Origin: Heliocidaris tuberculata
Taxonomy: Eukaryota > Echinodermata > Echinoidea > Camarodonta > Echinometridae
DNA: 64,000 bases
Assembly (NCBI GenBank): GCA_025618425.1
Contig: CM046836.1
Location: forward strand, 13,311,703 to 13,375,702
Direction: 5' to 3'
The notes beneath the pieces are model-generated. The model saw only the letters and a program-made list of their open reading frames with translations. It was not told the DNA's origin and searched no databases. The position numbers and the translations under genes were made by a program. Below, piece by piece: positions 1 to 14,900 of the stretch. Every line of letters begins with the position of its first letter. Position 1 is the stretch's first letter.

Positions 1-216
1 GTGTAACACCTGTAACACTTGGTCTTCTTAACACCAGAAGGTCTCATTACCTAGCAGTCAAGCTCTGCACACTGGTTCTCATGCAGGTCGAGTATTACAG
101 AAGATGAAACTGGGGTGATAGCAGTAAATATGATGCTACAATTATGGGCCTACGATTATGATTTGATAATGATGATTACATTCATGTGGCGACTACCATC
201 ACAAAATACAGGAAAA

Positions 217-325
217 TGGTGATGGTGATGGTGATGATGATGATGAAGATGATAGGGGTCGTGGTAATGATGACGATAAAGAACAGTATGATAGTGATGA
301 TGAGGATGATGATGATTATGATGGG
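217..325. repeat. GAT/ATG-rich imperfect trinucleotide repeat
   Basis: Repeated GATGATGATGATGAAGATGA-type sequence with interruptions. The Met-rich reading frame through it is a by-product of the repeat. Confidence 0.8.
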
Positions 326-1902
326 GGAAACTGTACCTAATACTTATTCAGTCTGGGTTGTAACAGTACAATTGGCAGGTGCAAAGATAGATAATCTAAT
401 ACTAAAAAGCAGCAAGATTATAGTTCAGAAAATTCACAAACTCAGTATACACTGTATGCAGCTCAATATAACTGCAATTCATTTGTTTCTAACAATAATT
501 AAAGATAATCGTTCAATTTGGATAATTTGCTAAAATTTACAGAGTAACAAATGAAACTGCATGATCAAATGTAACAAGGATTTAATTTTCATGTCATATT
601 AGTTTCTTTTCGCAGAATTATTTCATATCTCGCCACAAGTTCGCATTATATTGATATAAACTGTTTCCTAACTTTAATTTGATTTAATTTCATTCTTAAT
701 GTACCCACAGATGTTTTACCCCACAATGTCGTGGGCCAAAAACTGACAGACAAACAAACAAACAGAACAGACAGACAACACAACAAAATGCAGCTTACTT
801 TTGAAGCACAAGTTCATCCAAAAAAATCTGAATTACTGTCAAGTCTTTTTCAACAAAATCTTTAAAATTGCAAGTTGACAGCTCTCATCCCTCTGACATC
901 ACAGACAACGGCATAGCCAACTCATTCCAAATGGATGAATAGAAAAGGAATTGATATATGCCTATCACAGCATTATCCTTATCTATTAATAAATAGATTT
1001 TACCAATGTATACAATGGCTCAGGAAAGAAAATCAAAAAGCTCCTTTTGGTTTTACAAGTGTGTGCAACCAGGCATGGTGAATAATACCAGATATATCGA
1101 CAGACAAACTTCAAGCTATACCTCCTAATAGAGACTCGTATACAAATTTCTTACTAGAATAGTTTAAAACTTATTGGCAGATTGGGAGAACTGAAATTTC
1201 TGCACCCCAGGGGGATGGGGTAAGAGGACAAGAAATGAATCTTCATAGGTTGCATATGTATATTGGTATATTTATTTTCCATGTTGAGGAGAATTTACCC
1301 TTGCTGTTGAAGTCCCCCATGCTTGGTGGTTGTATGATGAGAGCAAGAAGGACATTCACTCACGTACACATGCCACACTGCAGTGCTGAAAGGTCATACA
1401 ATACCTCAGCACACTAGAAAGGCTTGCTCACATATGCCGCTGTAAGACGCTGTAATTCGCCGCATTGTCTTTTTTTAAACATGTAAATGAATGGCAGATG
1501 CACGCAACAAAGGTCCTACTTATTCACTTATCTCTGTGTTATAAGATACAGACATGTAGAGCGTATTACAGCAGCGGTTTACCACAGCCAGCATATTGGA
1601 ATGAGCCTGAAGAGTGGACCGGTGCACAAACGATTTGCTGTTGCAAGCTACTGATGTAATGGCAGTGTTGTGCGAGTAACATAACCTTGGCATACCATAA
1701 TGAATGCATTTCTATGCATTTGTACAAGCATTCAGAACTGTTTTAGCAAACCCCTGCCTAAAAAAAACCCCAAAAAAACCCACAAGTTTTGTTTCCCTTT
1801 AAAAGTGTTTCTCATTGAAATGTTTATCAAGGGAACCTGTACATAAAGACCATATGTTTATAAAGGCTGCTTTTCTTGTCTCCCTTAAGTGGTCTTTCGG
1901 CG

Positions 1903-2027
1903 TAGGTCCCCTCTCATTCACTCCGCACATTATCGGTTTATTGCGTGTAACGCCGTGGGGACTTCATTCCACCTCAATAGACTTAACACCCAAGTGTGTG
2001 CGTACACACTGAATGAGAGGGGCCCTA
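1903..2027. mobile_element. Small MITE-like inverted-repeat element
   Basis: TAGGTCCCCTCTCATTCA at the left is matched in reverse complement by TGAATGAGAGGGGCCCTA at the right, with about 90 bp between the arms. No coding capacity. Target duplication not clear. Confidence 0.5.
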
Positions 2028-2663
2028 TACCACGATTAGGCTGGTCTTTCTATACAGGTTTCACTGTATCATCAATATCATCATGTTGAGGTAATTTGTA
2101 CAGGCGCTGTACATGACCATCATATAGCAATGGCACAAACTGACACATAATACGAGTCACCTCACTATCGGCAGAAGGGTGACTTACCAACTCTCCTCCT
2201 ATGGCCCCAGAATAAAGGGTGCTAACCACCATCTGGCATGCTTGACCGCTGCATAATGAGGGCCTTCATGGTCAAGAGATACATTTCGCACTGTTTAGGT
2301 ATCACACTTGAGCAAGTAAAATGAGTGTTTCGACAACTGCTCCAATGACACTGGGCAATGGGGCAAGTATCAAGTTTGTATCATCCTCAATAGATACTCT
2401 CACAACCTTCTTTGCCTAGTGTGAATATGCAACCGAGCATGCATATTGGACAGTGTACATTCTAACCTACCTTTAGGAGCCATACACTCTCCTTACTGGC
2501 AACACAATGATTTATCAAACATGTTCACTTACATGTACTCACAGTACTCATCAAGAAGTTTGAGACATTAGGAAAGGGGAATAAATGAAACTTGAAATTT
2601 ACTTTTCCCAAACAAAATTTTTAAAAGCACAAAGGGCTACAGGCAATGTTCACTCAAAGCCCT

Positions 2664-2669
2664 TTTATT
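2664..2669 (-). terminator. Candidate polyadenylation signal for MAP2K4
   Basis: AATAAA on the minus strand, about 165 nt after the stop codon. Other AATAAA hexamers lie further downstream, so the true 3' end may be longer. Confidence 0.3.
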
Positions 2670-2831
2670 CTCAGCAACATAAACTCTTTTAAACAGTCCA
2701 ACTCACAAACATCTGTGCGAGGAAAAGCAAAAGGTGAAATATAACTATCAGAATTTGGAGCTTGATTATTTTGTTGTCTCTCCTGAAATTCAGTGAAAGT
2801 CCATTTATTATCCCAAAGTCTGGCCAGTGCC

Positions 2832-2924
2832 TCAACTCTGTCCACTCATTGCGAGGTGGATCTCTGAGACGTAGGTTGCGATGTCGATATTAGCATGCTC
2901 ATATTCCTTGATGAATTTGTATTC
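2832..2924 (-). CDS. MAP2K4: MAP2K4 exon 12 (C-terminal docking region and stop)
   Basis: Thirty codons and [23 protein letters not shown] then [10 protein letters not shown]. It aligns with the human HPFILMYEERAVEVACYVCKI region, part of the DVD site bound by MAP3Ks. The end is several residues shorter than in human, which finishes in a Pro/Ser-rich tail. Acceptor CCACAG. Confidence 0.93.
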   Translation of the reverse strand, partial: EYKFIKEYEHANIDIATYVSEIHLAMSGQS

Positions 2925-5900
2925 CTGTGGTAAAGCGGAGAGACAGAGAAGAGACTTGATCATCAAAAGTAACAAAAACATAAAACATAATAACAATAAC
3001 ACTAGGATTTTGCATAGTCCAATCAACATTAGCAGCCCTACCCATTTTGGACATGCGGTCCAGTATCCAGTACTAACTGTTATCCATGTTCAAACCCCTA
3101 CGAGTAGATCGAGTTAGTTCACAAATTTAAGGAGCGTCTATGTGTTAACCACTTTATCATGTGAAAATAACCATAATTCTGATAATAAATCAACACATAA
3201 AAATCATGTCAATATGATATCAATTTTTTTTTCAATTCTGCCTTGATTTATCTCATTTATTCAATTTGTTGTAAAGAGGTGTCACTTGGTACTCTATGGC
3301 CCGAATTCATGAAAGAGATTTATCTAACCCATGGTTTAAACCTCCATAAGCGTAGTACACGCATGTCCTCATGTCCAATGGGCTTACAATAATGCGCTTA
3401 TATATGCTTATTTACGCTTATTTTAGTCCACGGCGGAGGTTTAAGCCATAGTTTAGACCGTGGGTTAAGATAAACCTCTTTTGTGAATGAGGCCTATAAG
3501 TCAGAGGATTAAGTTAAACCGTGTTTTACTTGTGCTTGGTAGTCCAGGAGACCACAGTCATACATGTAAGACACATTTTGGGGGGAAAATACAGCCATGA
3601 TTACCTACAAATATTTTCTCTTTAAGTTTAAGAAGCATTTCAGAAAGTGTTTGTTTGCACTTTTCATATTTAGAACTAACTACGTGCCACCTCATTTTAA
3701 GCATTAAATGATACCTTCAATACATATCTTTTTGAACCTCATGATAAATTTTACAAAATATACTCACTAATAAATTCTTGTATTTTGGCCTGTACTTCTC
3801 ATCCTTCGTGAGACTATATTGACAAAAAAAAAGAAGCAAGATATAAACATTACATACTCATCATTCAATAGATGGTCATTCCATTCATTCCATTATTCTT
3901 TAATTATAGTTAATGAGCTCCTCATGAACAGGAATTATTTACTCTTATATATGGTACAAACTCTTGATACTGTTGACAGGGTACAAATCAAACTCACATA
4001 AAAGAACCATTCCAAATGCTGAAAGTTTAATCCCATATGAACTAGTTAGTAAATGCAGGTGTGTCACTTGAGGGGGGGGGTATGCAAGACACCCCCTACC
4101 CCCCCCCCCTCAAAAAAAAAAAGAATGTTTGTTTGCAATTCAAAAAAATTGATGACCTTTTCTCCCATTTTTTTGCTTGCTTGTTGAAAAATCTTTAGCC
4201 GTCTTGTCAGCAAAATGGATCAGACTTCCCCACCTGCCTCATTAAAAAATGGTCTAGAAACATCCCTGGTTGAATGTCCCAATTTTATAACAAATTACAA
4301 TTCAAAGGTTTACCTAAGAAAAATTGAAATACCTTTACAAGGAAACACTTGTTTTTTTCAATACTGAATCGAACAGGGGAATCCCCCAAATAATACCAGC
4401 AAGATATCATTGTGCAAGACCCAATGTTTTTGCTGCTACATGACAAAGTATACAGGACGTGGTTTATATCAGAGAGTACTAAGGAGGGAAATTTAGGTGC
4501 TATAAGGTTAACCTTTTCAAAAGCACAGGCAGGGAGTGTCAAAGTCATTTTGAAAGCAATACAGTAGAAAGAAATACCAATTTTGATTAAGGCATGCTTC
4601 CGTCTTTGGTGGTTAACATTTTATTTTTTACAAATGAATACTGTATACGCCATATATTTCGCGGGGGTTTTATTTTTTCGTGAATTTCGCGAATCGCGAG
4701 TGGGTCGCAGATTTAACAACACGCCAAAATATTGCCAACATAAGAAGTCGGTTGAATTTGTTGTCTCCTGGTCAGAAATTCACCACTTCGCTTTGCAAAA
4801 GTACATCATCACCACTGTTTGTAGATTTGAGAATTTTCCGACCGTGAATTCAACTACTCGCGAAACAGTCTGGTTAGTCCTATTCGCGAAAATTTATGGC
4901 CGCAAAATTTATGGCTTATACAGTATTCATCTCACCTGGGATGCCGAGAGATCAGGCATATGCTTGTATATTATCAAACAAGGGACCTACAGCTTGAAGT
5001 CCTATATCATGGACTATTTCTTTCCCATAGATTTTTTCAACCATTTGAATATGATCAGATATTGGTGCCTTCTCATAATATGAGTTAACCATTAGAACAT
5101 GATTTCATTTTGATATAACACACATTTAGATTATACACTCCAGCCCAAGTTATCTCATGCTTTGTATTCAACAGGTCAATTAAACAGAAGGTCGAGTTCT
5201 GGGAAAGGTGAACAATAATTTGTGAGCTTTCTCATTCCTTTCATGTCAGTTTGGAAGAATATCATATAGTAGAAATGTCTCCTGAAAAGGATTGCTCTTC
5301 TAATGCCCTCACATTCGGAATATGATGAGAAATAGCTGAAGTGTTCAGGTCGAACATTCATGCCACATGTGTCTACAGTCCCATATACCCATTTCTGATT
5401 GCAGTGGGTGTGCTTTTCAGCGAGAATGGATCAATTTCTTATCATTTTAAAGATTCCAAAACCTTACAGTATACTCATGATCAGCCTTTTTCTATTGCTT
5501 TGAGACAATTTTTTGCACCATGTAAACGCATGACCAGAACTCAGTTTTATCTTTAAATAAGTCTGCTCACCATTTATTGACGAAGACTATAAAGTCTTCT
5601 GAGTAGGAGTTCTTCTCGCTGTGTTTCAACCTTGGAGGGTCCCCTTTGACGACCTGAGAGAGCTGCTCAAAAACACTGTTCCATTTGGGATAAGGGAATT
5701 CCCCTGTGGCTACCTCGTACTGATAATGGCAAAGGCGAAGGACAAGAATACAATCAAATTCAAAATTGCTTAACAATGTTTACCACTATATAGACTACAT
5801 TATCTGTTTGGAGCCAGAAGGGTGTTAACTCTATACAAATGATGGGACTTAAATACACAGCAGGGATACTAGTTGGATTGACACAATTAGCCTTATAATA

Positions 5901-8900
5901 ATCCCAGACCTGTTGTCTCATATATTCTGTACGATATGAAGCATGAAAAGCCTGAAAAGGATGCCTGACATTGGGCAGAAGCCTCCAAACTTGCATCCCT
6001 TTAACACAGAAATTTTAAAACACTTCAAATTAATGATACAACATGAAAGAAACTTGAATATGAAGTATGAAATCAATTATCAAATGAAAGCCTTGGCTAG
6101 CAAAACTCAAAAGGCAATTAAATGAAGAAAAAACAAAACAAAAACAGAATACACATAAAAATTGGGAAACTCAAATACAAAGGAATTCAAATTACTTTCC
6201 ATGATTTTCATCTGTAAAAATTCCTTAAAGCTCATAGACAGTCTCGGTAGCAAAAATCTTACTGGCAAGAAACTTATCTAAGATAGTCACATACTACTCT
6301 CCATTTATCATAAGACACATGTACGAGATTATTTAACATTCCATTCACGATTTCGAATAAATTTTAGTGTAAATATCTGTAAGTGTAAGAGACGTTTGGT
6401 AACGGCTTTTCACTGCCTCACGCTAAGACCATATCCACCCGAAGGTTCCCCGCACAATAAACACAGCGCTTCGCACTATGTGTAGCGTATTCTATACACA
6501 CAGCAATCCTAATGTGAGTAGTGTGTGTGGCTGTTGTTTGAATTTACATCCCCTCTTTTTTGGGCCAGGGATTTTTATTACTTTTCATCTCTCATTCAGT
6601 AAATATTTCACTTGAGGAGGAAAAAACTTCACAGCATCTTAGTTATGTTAGTACCCTGCTTTTTATTAAGTAAATTCAAAGAAATCTCACGAAAAGTTTT
6701 TGAGGGCCTCCCCAAACTATCTGTTACCTTTAAGTCAAAGGGAACTTTTTGCCCCCCCCCCAATATTACAAAAATTGTGCTACTATTAATTATTTGCAAA
6801 CAAGCCCCCTTAACGCCCCCCCCCCCCAACCTTCAATCAAAAGAAGCTCTTAATAACCCAGGAAGGAAGAAGTTAGATGAGGTTGGCTCATCGTACAGAA
6901 TGTAACAGGTAAAGTACATCACTGTGGTTACAAGACTTGGATAGTAATATATCTAGACATACCATTGTGATTCCCAGACTCCATACATCTGATCTGATGT
7001 CATAGCCAGGTCTGGACTGGAAGGGATCTATCCTCTCAGGCTGAAAGAAAGCCAGAATAGAAACAACATTATACATCACAGATGTATGAAGGTCTTTTTC
7101 TTGATTAAAGCACTGAATACGAATGTTGAATGCTCTGAGATATACTTTTAGAGCAAGCGTCAAGAAAGCACAGAAGAGGCTGATACAAGTGCTACATAAG
7201 AAGCCAACATCATCAGCATCATCAGCATCATCATCGCCATCATCATCGGCATCATCATCGGCATCATCATCGGCATCATCATCGGCATCATCATCACTTT
7301 CAGTTTAATAGCTTTATACAGTCTGGGCCCTCTTGCATAAAATGTTGCGATCAAACGCAACTCAAAAAATTTAACACAAGTCCCAAATACGCGATCCTGA
7401 TTGGTTGAAAATCAAGTTGCATTTAATTTTTGGAGTTGCGTTTAATCGCAGCTTTTTATGCAAGAGGGCCCTGGTCTAGGAATTGTGTTTCTATCTTTAA
7501 AGAAGCATGTATCCAAGGCTAAGAAGACGGGCGCCATCCAACCTTTCAAAAGAAGGGACTATTCATTAGGCAGCTTTAATAGCAAAACGGAGTGGCATGA
7601 AAAGACGGACAGGTCTTTTCATGCCACACAAACACAAACGACGAAATTGTTGGTGAATTGAAAGTTGTAATCTGACATTTGTAATGACAATTTTGGTAAT
7701 ATTCTGCCTAATCAAGGTAGTGGAGGTATTTTTACACACTATGTGGCCTAATGATGTGTTTCTACCTTAATGCAATAACATTATGATTTTTACCAATATG
7801 CTTTTTGCGTTCCGACTACATTTCGCTAAGCTACCTTAACTAATTCCAAAAGCTTCATGTCGCAAAAGTCTCTGGTTTTATCGTATACCACTACCATTAC
7901 TAACCAGGGGCCACGATGCCAGCCCCCTTCCCTTACATTTGAAAGTTCTATACATGTATTGTAACCGAATGCCTGGCTGGGGAACTGAGGGGACCAATGC
8001 TCTAAAATCATTCAACCCCTACAGATCACAAATTGATGATGGTATCAAGGCATGAGGTCAAGATATCAGGAAGAAAGCTTTTTGTTTACTCTATGTTAAC
8101 GTAATGAGAGGTCTCAGGGTGAAGGCCGAGACCAGTCTCGACTCCTTCAATACTTTGATTACCACTACATACTTACAGCCATATAGGGTTTACAGCCAGC
8201 ATCCATTGTCCTTGCTATTGAGTCTACAAGCTGCCCACTGATACCAAAGTCACACAGTTTGATGTTGCCTCCTCTGTCTAACAAGATATTTGAAGGTTTC
8301 ACATCTAGAAAAACAAAATGAGAAAGTCAAATAAGAGAGGAAGAATAAGAATAACCCATCAGAAAAAAAAAAATTCTTATAGGGTACCTTCGCTCTTCCA
8401 ACCCTAACTGGACATGTAACTGCATTTCTAGAAAACTGTGTAATTCTTGGTCTTACATGACTCAAAAGTCATGTTATAAACAATGTGACTTCCTTTGTTC
8501 AACAAGAATGGGCTGGGTTAAAAGTTTGGTAAAATACAATACGAAGTGTTTTAATCTTTCATAGCCTGTTACTCAGCTTTTACTCATTTTCTATAAAAAT
8601 CTCATCTTTTCTCTCAAATTCAATGTGGATTCTTGTTGAAGTTTGTTCAATTTTTTGCAGTGACCTGAACTCCAAATTACCTTTCATTTGCTATATGTGC
8701 AAGTTCTTTTCTTACAGTTTGCAGAAGAGCAAAGATACATTTGAGAAACAAACTTACCTCTGTGAATGATTTTTAGGGTTTCTTTGAGGTAATTGAGAGC
8801 CTTTACTGTCTGTGGAATAAAAATAAAACAAAGAATATAACCATGATGAGCTTACATGTGGACCTGACAAATACTATCTTCTTAACAAACATAACGCATG

Positions 8901-11900
8901 ATAATAACACAAAACTACTAAACTATAATTTTAAATGTAAATCAAATGAGAGTCACGATTTCAGTAATCGTCTTTTTCTTTTTGTAAATCTAGCTCAGAA
9001 TCATCTAACACTGAACCAAGTGGAGGCTGGTGTATGAGTGCATATAATAAATTTTATGTTTCATCTATATTGAATGAACATTAATATTGTATTTTTATTT
9101 GTTTTTGTTTGGTTTGCTTGTTTTGAAATACTCAAATATGGATCCTGATGTGTAAATTATAAGCTTAGAATAGTAATTCAAATTTAACCAAAATCAACAA
9201 TGACGCATCATTTCTATATCTGGACCCACCCACCGCCTCCAAAAGAGACTTTCTAGGGAATACATGCATGTGATTCCAGCACCTTCCTTGAACAGTACTC
9301 TATAAAGAGCAGAAAAGTATTGTTCCATGAAAGGAGAGTAATTGCTCAATGCTGCATGAGAATTCCCCTTGGCTCCAATCACACATGAATCTATGACTCA
9401 ATAAACACATGAAAGTTTAATGCTGTTGGGCTCATGATCATCGGCAGTGACTGCCTATCCGGAGGGAAATTCCAGACAGCATAAGTTCTCACATCTCCTT
9501 TGAAGAACCCAAACTTCTTCATTAACCCTTTGAATAATTCAAATACATGTAAATATAGAATTCATTTCTACGACCAAAATTAAATTTCATATTTCACTTT
9601 CGTTTGTAGGAAGTTGGTACCGATAAATCATAATTGCCACAATTCTAAAAGAGCTGTGTGACATGTTTCACTCTATCTAAAGGAGGAAGACTATATAGAT
9701 AAATTGCAGGTAATAACTAATTCATATCAGCTGGCTGCAAGACATGTACATGTTTAGATTTCATGTTCTGGTTTTATGTTAATTAGACAAAATGATGTCA
9801 AGTCCAAGACTTGGATAAAGCATTTTAGCAGACCAATCATCGATATTTATACTCAAAGTTAAAATGCCCTGGGCCTTCAGAAGCAAATATATTGATGATT
9901 TGGTACCATACAAATACTACATTGAAGATGTAACTGCCATACCTGGCTACAACATGTACATGTATCTCGACTTTTGTTTTCCCCTTGACCTTTCTAAAAA
10001 GTTGTCATTTTCCAGAAGGTGGACAGGATTGCACTTTACTTCTTCATTATCATTATTATGACTACATGTAAAGAAAAAAGAAAATTTTCTTACTGCATAA
10101 GCAACTTTTCCCATGATGTTTTCTGGTATATATGTCTTCTGGACCTCATGCACAAATTTGTAGAATTTATCGAGAGAGGAATCCATAAGCTCCATGCAGA
10201 TCCAGCAGTCTCCCTGTGTATCGAATCATATTGTTTATAATTAGTTAGAGAGAGAGAGAACGAGAGACAGAGAAAGAAAAAGAGAGGCAGAGGGAGAGAG
10301 AGATAAAGAGAGTGAGAGGGAGAGAGGGGGAGAGAGAGAGGGAGAGAGAGGGAGAGAGAGAGAGGGGGGGGGGGGGGGGGGGGGAAGGAAGGGGGCATTG
10401 GCAAGATGGATGCAGAAAGAAGCCAGAGAGAGAGAGAGAGAGAAGACAGATACATGTGTAACTACAGACAGACTGACAGTTAATTATTAGAATGTGTGGC
10501 TGGCAGAATGGCAATAATGCACAACCATTCATAAAGCAAATTTCTGGGGACTCCCTTCTACGGTTTTGATTGCTCTACATGTATACTTGTAACATGTTTA
10601 CAGTTTTTTAAACATGCTAGGGATTCCCTCTTTATTGACCAATAAAAAGTGAAAGTAGATGGTAAATACCTAATTTTAGTAGTTTCTGATCAGATAAGTA
10701 CATATTTCATTAACCCTTTCGAGACATTTGACCACATTTTGTGGTTTGGAACAGTAACTTTTGATTCAAAGCTCTATAAAATATTCCACATAGGTGAGTA
10801 GAAAGGGCAAATATTTCAGCACATACTGTGTCCATTTTGCGTAAGATGCCATGATGCCATCATGCCAGGAATTTTAAAAATGAGAATAAGCTTTAAAATC
10901 CTTGAATTGGGAACACATTGAGAGGTTCCAAATCATTGCTTTTTTATCAAAATTGTCAATTTTTTACAATTTTTTGTCAAAGTTCCTAACCATGTATGTT
11001 GTTTTCAAAGACATTACATTTTATTAGAACCATGTAGCATTAAAAGAAAAATATTTTTGTTGCTAATTTCAAGAACAAAATGTGATCAATTTTGCCCTTA
11101 AATATTTCCTGTCATGAAAGGGGTTGACTACGGGCATTTTAATGCTAATGACCTTCCGCTTACGCCATAGTGCGTGTTCGCGTTTAGCAGAACGGCCCAA
11201 CGCGTTTATGCCCTTCTGCTAGCCACACAATGATACTTCTTTTACAGGTCTACATATCATACTGAACTTCTCTTGGAAAATCTAGAAATCTGCTGATTCC
11301 CCACCAATAACTCACATAATAAATCAAAAGTCCTGGGTTTGCTTTACAACTGACAGGTCTTATGTAATGTTCCATATTATCAATAAAGTTCAAAGAAACC
11401 GTTCAAAAGAGGAGAAATTCTTTCATTTGAATTCTTCTCCCGAACCCACCTGAAATCTCTTCCCTTTCCCATATGAAACTTACCTCTTTAAAGAGAGCAC
11501 CAAAGAACTTGATGATGTATTCACAGTTTGCACTGCGCTTGACCACATCCAGATCCATCAGGAGCTGCTTCTGATCCTTCTCATCTACGGTTGATCGTAT
11601 CCTCTGCCAAATGTGAACGGAAACACAGTAAGAATGAATCAATAATGCTCTTCTAGCTCATGGAAGAAAATTCACTTTGTGCACTCTATCACAGATTGAA
11701 AAATGATCCTTACATGAGGGAGATTGGGTCCATCTCTGGTGTGACCCATTGGCATTTTCATTAGAGTATCAATTCATTTTGTATGTAAGTACACATGTAC
11801 TTGCATGATTTTCTGTTATTGAAAGGGTGAAGAGCGTTTGAAAGTAATGAATAATTTGTGAGCTTCCTCATACTTTTTATTACCATCAGGAAGAATATCA

Positions 11901-14900
11901 TAGTAGTGATGTGATAATGAAATTACTGCTGAAAAACGAGATGCTCTCATATTTCAATACAGGCTACATGTATGTACAATGTACATCATGTAAATCTATT
12001 CTATCTATACATCTAGTAATTTCACCAAATATCTATTGCCAAATGTCTGTGCGGTAGAAAGGTCATACAATGTATTTGTGTGCAGTGCCTTTCACTGTCT
12101 GTTTTTTTCAGCAAGATTTGAACATCACTTTATTGTAATAAACAATGCAGAATAACGATTAGACAGTTATTTCAAAATCCAGTGGCCTGACAAGTACTTA
12201 ACCTCCAATTAAATGAACACATACTTTATGAAACTTAAAGGCATTGATTAACTTTGCCCAGGATTGAAAAAAAAATCACTGTTCCAGCTAATGCTGTAAT
12301 CATAATTGCAAACCTTTAGCTCAGACAGGAATCGCCTGAGTTTTATAAGCTGATCGGTTGTTTATATATCAAGATATTTACGATTGAACATTGATGTCGG
12401 GATAGAGTACCACCGAACCCCAAAGAACTCTTAGGGGTTGGCATACCTCGCTCTATCACAGAATACCGTACGGGCTGGAAACCCGCTCTGAAATTGCCAA
12501 GCGCTGGTGCTTGGTTTTTGTGACTGCAGCGCAGTGAAGAAGCCGAGCGACTTGCGCTAGCGATTGATCGCGATTTTCTCTTTTTTAGGATAGTAAACGG
12601 GTTCCATTTTCTCTCATACTTTCACATATCCTTAATTATATATGTAGTTAGAGGACTGCACACAATTCACTGGCATTTGAGCTGATTTTACAATTTTTCA
12701 CAAAGTTAATCAATCACTTTAAAGTCATGGTCATGTTGATAAAGAAAAAAAATGCAGGTTTGAAGTTTTAACAAAATAGAAAGAACTAAAAACAAGTATA
12801 ATTAGAGTTTCTGTTTCAGTGCAGTGTTCGAAAGTGAGTGCACTTCACTGTTAAGACTGCAAGATAAGAAAAATTACTTATCATTAAGGCTAGCCATGTG
12901 ATACTTGCATGATCAACTTTCTATCCCTCTCCAACAAAAAGTGAATAATGATCTATTACTGTCATAAATGCTTAGAGTGGTAACATTAATCTGTTCCCGT
13001 ATTGGCCTTTATTCAATTCAAGTAAATACAGTGTACATGTATGTACACATGTCTACAGGAAAGAGAGACAAGTTGGATACATGAAAATATATACGTGGCT
13101 GGAATATGAGTTGACATAGCATACATGTAGAAGACATACATATGTAAATCTCACATTTGAACATGACGGTACATGTACGCTTCGTTCTGTAGCATTAAAA
13201 AAAATTACAGATTTCAGAGAAAACAGATGAATACAACTTCTGATCAGACTTTAAAATTAATCTGTTCTTTATGGTAGGAGTGGATAGGGGGGGGGGGGAA
13301 CAGAGCCACTGGAAGGGGGTGGGGTAGGCAATTGAGAGAAAAAACAACAACAAAAACTACATCTTCCACGTTCCTAAATAATCTTAGAATACTAACGGTT
13401 CTGATGCAAAAACAAAAACAAAATTAACCTAATCTTTCAAACTGCATGTACATTTTCTACATGTACATGAATATTGCAGTAATAAATCATATCTTTTTTT
13501 AAAAGGACTCTGCAAAGAAGTTGAATCCAGACCAGTATATAGAACTGTGTACCTATCGAAACCCTTTCACTTGCCCATGCTTCTGACCAAGGAGAAGTTG
13601 ATCAGGCATTTGCCCTGGCAACAACTGCTGCGGGCTTTATTTTGTCGAAGATAGTTACATGTACAGGTAGTCAGTTTTTATAGTTAGGGCTTCATTTGGG
13701 TTTTAGGTTACTTTGGGGGGTTATAAGCAGCATTCTCGCCAGTACACAACAACCTTGGTGTTGATATCAAGGGTGAGGAATTTCAGAAAATTTTAACCAT
13801 TTCAAACAAGGGTACCGACAAGGGTAATAAATCAGTCAATGCCTACTTTCAATCTCCAAAGTTGTTTTGGTCCTCCCAAACTACCTCCCTGAGATGTCAT
13901 AAGGTCATATTTCACTCACTATGGACCAATTAATGGGTTGATGCATACTTTCAAACCTTCAAGATTGCTTCAGATCTTCCCCATGGGATATGGTACAGCC
14001 ATATTTCTGTCATTTTGAACAATGTGTGAACTTTTTTTCTGGTGAAAAGCCTGGTTATAAATGAGTACTGGTTATACATGTACATGTAAGTACGGTTCAG
14101 GATATGAAGTTGGATCAAGAGTTTGCCAGGAGTTCATGTCAGAAATTGGCCATGGAGCAACTGTTTTGCTGGACCATGTCTTATATAAACCAGGAGATAG
14201 TACATGTACGTGGAATGTGTACCTTGACTGCCATGATGCTCTGACTCTGTTTATGCCACATCTTATTGACTGAACCGAAAGCACCCCTTCCAATTTCCCC
14301 CATGTCCTCCAGGTCTTCCGATGTGAACTCATATGTCTGCAGAATGAGATGAAAAGAAACAAGGGAACGTTAAAACCCTGTTCACACATGCTAAATTAAA
14401 CTGGGAAAAAAAAGTCTGCATGTACATGTTAATAAATGGCAAGAGGCAATATTTTTGGTAGTAAAATATATTGTACAAATGTACGTAATAACGGCCCCTA
14501 TAAGATATAGAGACGTGAAGCACACCCTTACATGTATCTAATTCAATTTGGACATTTTTCCTGTTTGGAAATACATGTACCTTCTGGGTGAATGGGACTC
14601 AGATGCACTTAAATCATATCAGCATGCTCCTACTGTTCAAGGTCAATAATGTATTGTTTAACTGAAACCCTTCTTAAGCAATTTCAAGAACAAAGATCAT
14701 ACATTTACATTTAAGTGGTCTCTCACTCTCCCAGGAATCAGTTTTGTTTTGTTTTGTTTTTGATAACTGTATCATCAAATATAATCTTCCATGGGAACAA
14801 ACATCCTAATATTCACAATATTTACATTTGTAATGCTAGACGAATTTTCTCATATGGATGATAAAACATAAACATGTTGCTGTTTCAAGAATAAATAATG

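Larger units (their letters stand above)
1..2640. other. Region downstream of MAP2K4, no gene seen
   Basis: AT-rich sequence with a GAT/ATG-type microsatellite (about 217-325), a CAAA/CAGA-rich stretch (about 745-790) and one short inverted-repeat element (1903-2027). Open frames are short and show no recognisable protein. It may include the distal 3' UTR of MAP2K4. Confidence 0.5.
3814..5570 (-). other. MAP2K4 intron 10
   Basis: Holds homopolymer G/C/A runs (about 4070-4125), an inverted-repeat element (4636-4928) and a copy of a dispersed repeat (5180-5480). No exon-like open frame was found. Confidence 0.8.
7041..8176 (-). other. MAP2K4 intron 8
   Basis: Contains a CATCAT-type microsatellite (7208-7297) and a GGGCCC-ended MITE (7325-7471). 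Nothing else recognised. Confidence 0.8.
11604..14222 (-). other. MAP2K4 intron 4
   Basis: Contains a copy of dispersed repeat R (11840-12130), a structured GC-richer island (12395-12560), G/A runs near 13290 and several TACATG sites. No exon recognised. Confidence 0.75.

Noticed and set aside
4583..5083. 166-codon plus-strand frame
   Set aside because: Mostly inside a MITE with GAATACTG ends; no recognisable protein and no splice logic.
10090..10532. Ser/Leu/Pro-rich frames of up to 121 codons
   Set aside because: Created by the GA repeat and G homopolymer; only the part at 10094-10213 is a real exon.
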